A program made the position numbers and the translations under genes. Shown here in pieces: positions 1-5,045 of a DNA stretch of 5,546 bases. Within the stretch, counting starts at the first letter, position 1. Every line of letters begins with the position of its first letter. The notes under the pieces were generated by a model. That model was not told the origin of the DNA and did no database searches. It worked only from the letters and a program-made list of their open reading frames with translations. Origin of the DNA: an uncultured Bacillota bacterium (GTDB lineage: Bacteria; Bacillota; Clostridia; Christensenellales; UBA1242); assembly GCA_947090235.1 (NCBI GenBank), contig CAMUNJ010000055.1, positions 1-5,546 on the forward strand, in the 5' to 3' direction.

Positions 1-264
1 TTAAATTCTATAAATCAACAAAATAATGGCGGTATTGCATATATAATTGAAGGTGGCACTGTTAAAGGCTTGGTTGAAACATCAGGTCTTGCAATTGCGT
101 CGAGAGTTAGTGCATTGACTGGTGACACTTGTTATGCAGATCAGGCTGTTGAGGGCTTGACTTCAATAAGACTTATAGCGGTAGAAATAAATGCGTATAA
201 TGGTTATGTCTTAAAAGTTGTTGAAGAAAATGGAAGTTATAAAGCCTCAATAGTACAAGCCTAA
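1..264 (+). CDS. C-terminal fragment of an unrecognised protein (5' end outside window)
   Basis: The frame is open from the first base of the window to a TAA at 262-264, giving the last 87 residues of a longer protein. An in-frame TTG at 70 could be read as a start, but nothing resembling a ribosome-binding site precedes it and the frame continues upstream, so I treat the gene as truncated by the window edge. The segment is rich in Gly, Ala, Ile and Val, contains one Cys, and alternates short hydrophobic stretches with Gly/Asn turns (for example GGIAYIIEGG near its start and VEINAYNGYVLKVV near its end). This suggests a beta-rich or mixed alpha/beta terminal domain. It has no membrane segment. 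I do not recognise the family and assign no function. It lies 47 bp before the lipoprotein gene on the same strand with no hairpin terminator between, so the two may be cotranscribed. Confidence 0.6.
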   Translation, partial: LNSINQQNNGGIAYIIEGGTVKGLVETSGLAIASRVSALTGDTCYADQAVEGLTSIRLIAVEINAYNGYVLKVVEENGSYKASIVQA

Positions 265-311
265 AATGCAAAATATGTAATTTTTATTAAGATAAAATCA
301 TATATAAAAAC

Positions 312-1196
312 ATGAAAAGATTTTCAGGTTTAATAATGATTTTCGTCTTGACAATCTGTAGTTTAATAACCTTCTCAGCATGTCGCGAGGAGGTTATTTT
401 GCCTTCTTCGGCAATAACTCTTGGAATGCGAATGGATAATGATGGAAGTATCACGCAAGAATTGGATTTTTCTTTTCAAACAGAAAAATTAAAACAACTA
501 AATGTAAAAGCAAATTTGATAGAAGAATGTAAAGGAAACCTTTTATCAGCGGTTAATATCTTTCGTAATGAGTTTTATCTAACATTGCTTGTCACATATT
601 CGCTAAATCCAAATCCTTTATATAAGATAAGTGAGGCGGTGATTGTTTCACAAACTTGCTATTATGAGAAAAGCGATAGTATTGGCTTTGTTATTGAATA
701 TAAAGACTATAACACTTGGCAGTTTTATCAAAATGGTGGAAAAGAAAACAACAATATAGAGGAGTCTGTAAAACCACAAATAAAATTTTTTACTCAAACC
801 TCCTCGCAAGGAAAGTTTCCATTTGCTTTAGATTTTACTCAAGCAGACGAAAGTAAAACAACTATAGGCGAAAGATATCTAAAAGCATATAAAAATGCAT
901 ATAATTTGACATTGCCAAATCAAATTGTGTCTTCGCTAGAAATTCCAAGTTTTGTTTATGATTATGCCACACCATTTGCAAATTTAGATAGCAATGCAGA
1001 TTTAAAAGTACAATCAAATCATCTTTATCATAATGTTTGGATAAAAGATATCAACAATTTTAAAGATGCAACAATCAAACTTACAAGCACAGTTATATAC
1101 ACTGGTTGGTGGTATTTGAGTTTGCTTTTAAGCGTCATACTAATTTTTGGAATAACACTATTAATTGCAAAATTAGTCAAAATAAAAAGGGGATAG
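312..1196 (+). CDS. Putative lipoprotein with C-terminal transmembrane anchor, function unknown
   Basis: This is a 294-residue protein predicted to be exported and anchored at both ends. Residues 1-23 form a lipoprotein signal peptide: Lys2/Arg3, a hydrophobic core, then a lipobox-like TFSAC with Cys24 as the likely lipidated residue (Phe at -3 is unusual but tolerated). Residues about 266-288 form one hydrophobic helix, followed by the basic tail KLVKIKRG, which fits a cytoplasmic C-terminus. The roughly 240 residues between would be extracytoplasmic and look beta-rich, starting with MRMDNDGSITQEL after the lipobox. That layout (lipobox, a domain opening with a DGS-like turn, single C-terminal helix) is reminiscent of LppM/DUF3153-type proteins, but the resemblance is too weak for a name. 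ATG 312 is preferred over the in-frame ATG at 336 because only the longer form has the basic n-region. The stretch before 312 is A/T only, with no Shine-Dalgarno site. The stop codon lies in the loop of the terminator hairpin. Function is unknown. Confidence 0.8.
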   Translation: MKRFSGLIMIFVLTICSLITFSACREEVILPSSAITLGMRMDNDGSITQELDFSFQTEKLKQLNVKANLIEECKGNLLSAVNIFRNEFYLTLLVTYSLNPNPLYKISEAVIVSQTCYYEKSDSIGFVIEYKDYNTWQFYQNGGKENNNIEESVKPQIKFFTQTSSQGKFPFALDFTQADESKTTIGERYLKAYKNAYNLTLPNQIVSSLEIPSFVYDYATPFANLDSNADLKVQSNHLYHNVWIKDINNFKDATIKLTSTVIYTGWWYLSLLLSVILIFGITLLIAKLVKIKRG

Positions 1197-1206
1197 CCCC
1201 TTTTTT
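1184..1206 (+). terminator. Rho-independent terminator overlapping the end of the lipoprotein gene
   Basis: A perfect 9-bp stem (AAAAAGGGG at 1184-1192 with CCCCTTTTT at 1197-1205) closes a four-base loop, ATAG, and is followed by a T-rich tail (TTTTTTCTTT through 1210). The stop codon TAG (1194-1196) is inside the loop, so the last codons are also the left arm. The hairpin insulates the following engB promoter from upstream transcription. Confidence 0.9.
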
Positions 1207-1207
1207 C

Positions 1208-1236
1208 TTTACAAAACAATAAATCTTTGCTATCAT
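1208..1236 (+). promoter_or_regulatory. Sigma-A-type promoter of the engB-rlmD operon
   Basis: The -35 box TTTACA (1208-1213) and the -10 box TATCAT (1231-1236) are separated by 17 bp, and the -10 is extended by TGC at 1228-1230. Each hexamer differs from consensus at one position. Counting seven bases beyond the -10 box puts +1 at about 1243, which is the A of the engB start codon. The -35 box sits directly in the T-rich tail of the preceding terminator. Confidence 0.75.
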
Positions 1237-1242
1237 AATATC

Positions 1243-1836
1243 ATGAAAATAATAAAGGCAGTATATAAAACAAGTGCTGTAGATAAAAAAGGGCTTTTGA
1301 ATGATGGTTTGCCAGAGTTTGCTTTTGTTGGTCGAAGCAATGTAGGCAAATCTTCTTTGATAAACTCATTGACAAATATAAAGCGATTGGCAAAGACATC
1401 TTCAACTGCAGGGTTGACTAAAATGGTAAATTATTTTGAAATAAACGACTCATTTAGATTTGTTGACCTGCCAGGTTATGGTTTTGCTAAAGTTGGAAAG
1501 GGGCATTTAGATGTTTGGGCTTCTTTGATGGCAGAATATTTACAAGGATCTCAAAGTTTGCTCACAGTTTTTGTTTTGCTTGATTGCAGAATCACTCCAA
1601 CAAATCTTGATAAGGATATGATAACCTATTTGATTTATCACAATATTCCTTTTAGACTTGTTGCAACAAAGTGCGATAAATTGTCAAGAAATGCATTAAA
1701 TAAAGCAATAAATGATATCACAAAAGAACTTAATGTTAGAAAAGAATTAATTATTCCTACAAGCAGTTCCAATAGACAGGGAATAGAAAATCTTTTGCAA
1801 TATATGGATGGCGTTCTTGAGGCTAATAAACAATGA
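1243..1836 (+). CDS. engB: Ribosome biogenesis GTP-binding protein EngB (YsxC/YihA)
   Basis: This 197-residue protein is full length for EngB, a cytoplasmic TrmE-Era-class GTPase needed for late assembly of the 50S subunit. The G motifs are in order: G1 GRSNVGKSS at 30-38, G2 Thr59 in TAGLTK, G3 DLPGYGFA at 75-82, G4 TKCD at 142-145 and G5 SSSNRQG at 174-180. The N-terminus (MKIIKA..KTSAV...GLPEFAFVGRSNVGKSS) aligns from Met1 with the family, which fixes the start at 1243. There is no Shine-Dalgarno sequence before this ATG, and the promoter predicts transcription starting at the ATG itself, so the mRNA is probably leaderless. The switch I region reads TSSTAGLTK where most family members have a TPGRTQ-like sequence. 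The key Thr is kept, so activity is expected. The last four bases overlap the methyltransferase start (ATGA), indicating an operon and translational coupling. In many genomes engB sits by lon or clpX; here it does not. Confidence 0.97.
   Translation: MKIIKAVYKTSAVDKKGLLNDGLPEFAFVGRSNVGKSSLINSLTNIKRLAKTSSTAGLTKMVNYFEINDSFRFVDLPGYGFAKVGKGHLDVWASLMAEYLQGSQSLLTVFVLLDCRITPTNLDKDMITYLIYHNIPFRLVATKCDKLSRNALNKAINDITKELNVRKELIIPTSSSNRQGIENLLQYMDGVLEANKQ
1819..1822 (+). promoter_or_regulatory. Ribosome-binding site of rlmD inside engB
   Basis: GAGG lies within the last codons of engB, 10 bases before ATG 1833. The spacing is a little long, but with the ATGA stop/start overlap it supports reinitiation by ribosomes finishing engB. 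Confidence 0.5.
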
Positions 1837-3071
1837 AAGATAAAGTTAAATTAGAAATAGTCGACTATGGCTATAGTGGAGAGGGAGTAGGCAGAGTTAA
1901 CAACAAGGTTTGTTTTATTCCATATGTTTTAAAGGGAGAAGTTGTAGAAGGTGAGGTTGTCAAAACAACATCGGCGTTTAGTAAATTGAGGTTGCTAAAA
2001 ATTTTGTCGCCTTCTTCAAAGCGTATTGATCCTCCATGTCCATATTTTGCAAATTGCGGTGGTTGTGCTTTTCAAAATATAGAGTATAAAGAAGAATTGT
2101 CTATAAAGCAGCAGATAATCCAAAAGCAATTGAGTAAAACTGGATATAAGGGAGAATTGAAAGTTTATAAATCTCCCAATTTTTATGGTTACAGAAATAA
2201 AATCAAATTGTTTTGCAAAGATGGCATTTTATCTCTTTTTCAAGAGGGGAGTAAAAATTTAATAGCTATAAAAGATTGTCTTTTAGTGGAAGAAAATATC
2301 AGCAAGGTCATAAGTAAAGTTCAAACATTTATCACAGCAAAAAATATAGACAACAATATAGAAAATGTTTATATAAGAAGTCAAGGCAACAGTTTGCTTG
2401 TTTGGTTTAGATTTTATAAGCCAATTAAACTCGACTTTTCTGGATTGCAAATCATGCTTGGTGCTAATTGTGGAGTTTTTTCTTCTGTAGGAAAAGAAAA
2501 GCCAAAGCATGAAAGCGGGTTAAAAATTTTAAAAGCAAATGAATTTGGACTAGATTGTGAGTTTGAGGTAGATGCTTTTCATCAGGTCAATAATAATGTT
2601 GGTGAGCAATTATATAAAGATGCCATTTCTTATATTTTAGGAGAGAAAATAATTAATGCGTACTCAGGAGCAGGTGTTTTGAGTGGGGCTATTGCAAGTC
2701 GGGGCAAAACTGTTTATGGAATTGAACTTGGCGAAGCCGAGCATATAAGTGCAGAAAAATTGAAAGAGCAAAACAATTTAAACAAACTTTACAACATTAA
2801 GGGCGATTGTGCAAAATTGTTAGCAGGACTGATTTCAAATGACCTCAAAACTATAATTATTGATCCACCAAGGATAGGAATAGACAAAAATGTTTGTGAG
2901 GCAATAAATCAATCAAAGGTGAAAAGGGTAATTTATATATCATGCGAAAGTTCTACATTGGTGCGAGATGTTTTGCGATTAGATAATTATAAAATCAAAA
3001 CTGTAAAAATTTATGATATGTTTCCTCGAACATCTAGCATAGAAGTTTTGTGCATTTTGGATAGAATTTAA
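1833..3071 (+). CDS. rlmD: 23S rRNA (uracil-5-)-methyltransferase, TrmA/RlmCD/RlmD family
   Basis: This 412-residue enzyme uses S-adenosylmethionine to methylate C5 of a uridine, most likely U1939 (and possibly U747) of 23S rRNA. Residues about 1-58 are a TRAM RNA-binding domain. Cys69, Cys75, Cys78 (CPYFANCGGC) and Cys149 match the [4Fe-4S] ligands of the family. The Rossmann methyltransferase domain has FHQVN at 249-253, motif I NAYSGAGVLSGAIA at 275-288, GIELG at 296-300 and IDPPRIG at 343-349. The catalytic nucleophile is Cys371 in ISCESSTLVRD, and Glu404 in SSIEVL is the probable general base. Two departures are visible: motif I has Asn-Ala-Tyr-Ser instead of the common Asp-Leu-Tyr-Cys, and the His often found two residues before the base Glu is Ser. 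The protein is somewhat shorter than the usual 440-460 residues, mainly in the middle. The rRNA role is favoured over tRNA U54 because Gram-positive bacteria normally use TrmFO for that site and because engB shares the operon. The exact target cannot be read from sequence. Confidence 0.9.
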   Translation: MKDKVKLEIVDYGYSGEGVGRVNNKVCFIPYVLKGEVVEGEVVKTTSAFSKLRLLKILSPSSKRIDPPCPYFANCGGCAFQNIEYKEELSIKQQIIQKQLSKTGYKGELKVYKSPNFYGYRNKIKLFCKDGILSLFQEGSKNLIAIKDCLLVEENISKVISKVQTFITAKNIDNNIENVYIRSQGNSLLVWFRFYKPIKLDFSGLQIMLGANCGVFSSVGKEKPKHESGLKILKANEFGLDCEFEVDAFHQVNNNVGEQLYKDAISYILGEKIINAYSGAGVLSGAIASRGKTVYGIELGEAEHISAEKLKEQNNLNKLYNIKGDCAKLLAGLISNDLKTIIIDPPRIGIDKNVCEAINQSKVKRVIYISCESSTLVRDVLRLDNYKIKTVKIYDMFPRTSSIEVLCILDRI

Positions 3072-3089
3072 TTTTTGATTTAAGATTAT

Positions 3090-3118
3090 TTGAAATATTT
3101 TGTAGATTTATGTATACT
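3090..3118 (+). promoter_or_regulatory. Sigma-A-type promoter of the Sel1-like gene
   Basis: TTGAAA (3090-3095) and TATACT (3113-3118) are separated by 17 bp in the 64-bp gap after rlmD. The projected +1 is near 3125, at the first base of the AGGAGA ribosome-binding site, giving a leader of only about 11 nt. No hairpin terminator is visible between the rlmD stop and this promoter, so some read-through from the operon is possible. Confidence 0.7.
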
Positions 3119-3124
3119 ATTCTT

Positions 3125-3130
3125 AGGAGA
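3125..3130 (+). promoter_or_regulatory. Strong Shine-Dalgarno site of the Sel1-like gene
   Basis: AGGAGA ends five bases before ATG 3136 and fixes that start. It contrasts with engB and the lipoprotein gene, which have no such site. It appears to begin at or next to the predicted transcription start. Confidence 0.8.
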
Positions 3131-3135
3131 TAATC

Positions 3136-3696
3136 ATGGAATATAAAGATTTTTATGAAAGAAGTTTAGCCATGCAAGAATTTAAAGTTCTTCGCAATAA
3201 GTTGAATGACGCAATAGATAATCCAAGAGGCGAGAGTTTTTCAAGTGCTTTTAACAAGATAAAGCAAGAGGCAAGAGAAGGGGATGTTGTTGCTCAAGAT
3301 GTACTCGCATATTTTTATCGTGATGGAGCAGGCAGAGCATTACAAGAAGATTATGTCAAATATATGCACTGGGAAATTTTGGCTGGTGCAAATGGAAATA
3401 TGTTTGCAATAGATAAACTTCAATTTTTTATGGGATATGCTTATGATACTATAGTAAATCATGAAGACTTTGGTCTTATGAAATATAGATGCAAAATTGA
3501 TGAGTATAACTATTTGTTTGTAATAGGACAAAAAATTTGTGAAGAACTTGTTGAAAAACTTGGCATAACTGCTCAGCAACTGCTTGAAGAAAGAGATAGA
3601 TATAATCCATATCGACCAGAATATTTTAGAGATTTACGCAAAGCAGTTGATAATGCACTTCCACAAGTTATAGAGAAAATGAAAAAACAGGCTTAA
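3136..3696 (+). CDS. Small Sel1-like repeat protein, function unknown
   Basis: This 186-residue protein has no signal peptide or membrane segment and is probably cytoplasmic and largely helical. Residues about 46-95 follow the Sel1-like (SLR, TPR-related) pattern: AREGDVVAQDVLAYFYRDGAG, then W79, then AGANGNMFAIDKL. The fit is to the family's Ala..Gly-Asp..Ala-Gln..Leu..Tyr..Gly-x-Gly...Trp...Ala-x-x-Gly...Ala spacing. That is one clear repeat plus the start of a second, so the fold would be a short helical hairpin array used for protein contacts. Flanking segments (1-45 and 100-186) are charged helices I do not recognise; the C-terminal part has NPYRPEYFRDLRKAVD. The gene has its own promoter and a good ribosome-binding site. 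It is convergent with the ferritin-like gene, only 8 bp from stop to stop, and shares its terminator. No partner or pathway can be named from the context. Confidence 0.85.
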   Translation: MEYKDFYERSLAMQEFKVLRNKLNDAIDNPRGESFSSAFNKIKQEAREGDVVAQDVLAYFYRDGAGRALQEDYVKYMHWEILAGANGNMFAIDKLQFFMGYAYDTIVNHEDFGLMKYRCKIDEYNYLFVIGQKICEELVEKLGITAQQLLEERDRYNPYRPEYFRDLRKAVDNALPQVIEKMKKQA

Positions 3697-3706
3697 GCCT
3701 GTTTTT
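3683..3706. terminator. Bidirectional terminator shared by two convergent genes
   Basis: A perfect 24-bp palindrome has arms AAAAACAGGCTT (3683-3694) and AAGCCTGTTTTT (3695-3706). In RNA it would fold with GCCTG/CAGGC pairing plus the A/U flanks. On the plus strand it ends in five T with a further T-rich stretch after; on the minus strand it ends in six T. The plus gene's TAA (3694-3696) is at the palindrome centre, and the minus gene's TAA (3707-3705) overlaps the outer edge. One element thus serves both transcripts. Confidence 0.9.
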
Positions 3707-4952
3707 ATATTTTTCTTCCCAAAGTTATATTATCTTCAGTTCTACTACGAAGTGATTTTACAGGATGATCTTTATCTTGAACTCGATAGTCTTCTTTGAA
3801 GCGTGCAATGTGGTCTACAATAACTTTATGTCCAGCCTCTTCTTCTGGTTTTGCATTTACTTTATTTTGATATTTATAGAAATTTGCGTTATCAGGTACT
3901 TTGGCTATATCAATATATCCCTCGCGATCAGCAGTCAAAGTCACAGTTCTTCCCAATACGCTACGAACATAATCTTTATTATTGTGAAAAGAAATTAGTT
4001 CTGGGAAATCTCCACCAGGAATAACATCACTCCAATCTTTTTTCTCATAAGTCCTTATCATTTTAACAGCCTGATGAAGATGTGCAAGTTCTTGTTCAAA
4101 AAGCATTTCCCATATTTGTTTGATATTTTTATCGCTTTCATCATTTAACATTGAATAATACAAATAACATTCTACATATTCGTGCATAAGCATGTCTTCG
4201 CACATTGATGCATTAGGATCGATTAAAGATCCGTATTGCGAAACATGTTGTTCTTCCACCATGCCAATTTCGGTGTAAAGTTCTCTGCCTTTAGCATTTT
4301 TATAAAAAGCCCCAAGATTCATATAGTAGTTCATGGTTTGTTGTTCGGCAGCAGTTATTATCATCACATTGCATTTGGTTATTGGGTCGGCTTTGTGATT
4401 GTCAATAGGATTTTTGATGCTATCATAAGGATGCCTATGATGAGAAATTGTAGGACGGCCAGGCATAATTTCGGTATAATCTCCAACATACTTTTCGGCA
4501 TGCTCTCCCATGTCTGTTTCCAACAGATTGGCATAACGATACAAATGGTCAAAGTCTTCAAGAAGTGCAAAGTTTAAAGCCTCCTTCACATGCTTGTCCT
4601 TTGAGCGTTGTGCCAAAATAGCAGTCAAATCAACAGCAAGTTGTTCGTAGCCTATTGTGGTTTCAAGTATATTTTCATCAATAGGTTTTAGTCCTGCTAT
4701 TAGTTTTTGCTGTTGTTGTTCGCTTCGTCTTATCAAGGCTATCTCACGCCTTGCATCATTATTATCTGCATGACGATTAAAATGATGTTTACTCCAAACT
4801 GCTTCATATTCAGTTCCATTCATCAAAATGCATCTCACTCTAGTGTAAGGATCAACTTCCTCTTTATTATAAGGTTTAGGCGCTAATGCCTTCCAGTTCA
4901 TAATAATACTTTCCATTTTCTTTGGTTTTTCTTTAAATGGGTTAAATGCCAT
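3705..4952 (-). CDS. Ferritin-like diiron-type protein with three E...[E/D]xxH modules, uncharacterised
   Basis: This 415-residue protein has no signal peptide. The start at 4952 is chosen because GGAGGT lies four bases upstream; the ATG at 4964, four codons earlier, overlaps that site and has no good one of its own. Three segments carry the ferritin-like ligand pattern with identical spacing: Glu103...Asp133-x2-His136 (with Glu132 next to it), Glu203...Glu233-x2-His236 and Glu258...Glu288-x2-His291. In each, the first Glu and the His are exactly 33 residues apart. Modules 2 and 3 are 55 residues apart and by themselves would make a four-helix diiron bundle like rubrerythrin or ferritin. Module 1 lies 100 residues further N-terminal and has Asp in place of Glu. 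His-rich patches HHFNRH (56-61) and HHRHP (171-175) could also bind metal. The C-terminal 100 residues look mixed alpha/beta and are unassigned. No rubredoxin-type Cys pairs are present. Oxidative-stress, metal-storage or oxidase roles are possible; none is shown. The gene is divergent from the amidase gene. Confidence 0.85.
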   Translation of the reverse strand: MAFNPFKEKPKKMESIIMNWKALAPKPYNKEEVDPYTRVRCILMNGTEYEAVWSKHHFNRHADNNDARREIALIRRSEQQQQKLIAGLKPIDENILETTIGYEQLAVDLTAILAQRSKDKHVKEALNFALLEDFDHLYRYANLLETDMGEHAEKYVGDYTEIMPGRPTISHHRHPYDSIKNPIDNHKADPITKCNVMIITAAEQQTMNYYMNLGAFYKNAKGRELYTEIGMVEEQHVSQYGSLIDPNASMCEDMLMHEYVECYLYYSMLNDESDKNIKQIWEMLFEQELAHLHQAVKMIRTYEKKDWSDVIPGGDFPELISFHNNKDYVRSVLGRTVTLTADREGYIDIAKVPDNANFYKYQNKVNAKPEEEAGHKVIVDHIARFKEDYRVQDKDHPVKSLRSRTEDNITLGRKI

Positions 4953-4956
4953 AACT

Positions 4957-4962
4957 ACCTCC
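4957..4962 (-). promoter_or_regulatory. Shine-Dalgarno site that sets the start of the ferritin-like gene
   Basis: Read on the minus strand, GGAGGT ends four bases before the ATG whose first base is 4952. It overlaps the codons of the alternative upstream ATG at 4964, so it can serve only the downstream start. The protein therefore begins MAFNPFKEK rather than MEVVMAF. Confidence 0.8.
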
Positions 4963-4971
4963 ATTCCAAGT

Positions 4972-5000
4972 TTGAACTTTTGTTTATAATTTTATACGAT
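4972..5000 (+). promoter_or_regulatory. Possible weak promoter of the amidase gene
   Basis: TTGAAC (4972-4977) and TACGAT (4995-5000) are 17 bp apart, each matching four of six consensus positions. It would start transcription near 5007 and give a leader of about 40 nt. The -10 lies within the first tandem repeat unit and the -35 within the leader region of the divergent ferritin-like gene. In this very AT-rich region such matches arise easily, so this is a candidate only. Confidence 0.25.
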
Positions 5001-5016
5001 TATACGATAATAAACA
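4981..5016. promoter_or_regulatory. Divergent control region with inverted TGTTTAT arms
   Basis: TGTTTAT (4981-4987) and ATAAACA (5010-5016) form 7-bp inverted arms around the tandem TATACGAT repeat, midway between the ferritin-like and amidase genes. On the minus strand the region contains TATAAT (5004 to 4999) and TATAAA (4996 to 4991), both usable as -10 boxes for the ferritin-like gene, though no good -35 stands 16-18 bp upstream of either. The layout suits an operator covering a promoter. It does not match the PerR or Fur box well, and no regulator can be named. Confidence 0.4.
4993..5008. repeat. Tandem 8-bp direct repeat TATACGAT x2
   Basis: Two perfect, adjacent copies of TATACGAT (4993-5000 and 5001-5008) lie in the divergent intergenic region. 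The CG dinucleotides stand out in otherwise A/T sequence. On the minus strand the repeat creates two -10-like hexamers 8 bp apart. It could be a pair of binding half-sites or a chance duplication. Confidence 0.6.
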
Positions 5017-5045
5017 AAAATCCTTTATAAGGCATAAAAGATAGT

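Noticed and set aside
70..264. Independent 64-residue gene starting at TTG 70
   Set aside because: The frame is open to the window edge and no Shine-Dalgarno site precedes the TTG, so a truncated longer gene is the simpler reading.
291..306. Promoter for the lipoprotein gene (TAAAAT at 293-298 or TATATA at 301-306)
   Set aside because: No -35 box stands 16-18 bp upstream of either, and such hexamers are expected by chance in this A/T-only stretch; cotranscription with the upstream gene is equally likely.
1028..1219. Minus-strand open frame of 63 codons
   Set aside because: It lies opposite the lipoprotein gene and its terminator, has no ribosome-binding site, and its hydrophobic content mirrors the transmembrane codons of the plus strand.
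4216..4233. Inverted GGATC/GATCC pair that could be a hairpin
   Set aside because: It is a short pair inside the ferritin-like coding sequence, explained by codons for Gly-Ser-Leu-Ile-Asp-Pro, with no T-run or other context.
3765..4577. Plus-strand open frames (3765-3998 and 4236-4577) opposite the ferritin-like gene
   Set aside because: They are antisense shadows of a gene with clear conserved motifs; neither has a recognisable domain or a ribosome-binding site.
4981..5016. PerR or Fur box ahead of the ferritin-like gene
   Set aside because: The sequence is AT-rich and partly symmetric, but it does not align well with TTATAATNATTATAA or with a Fur 19-mer, so naming the regulator is not justified.
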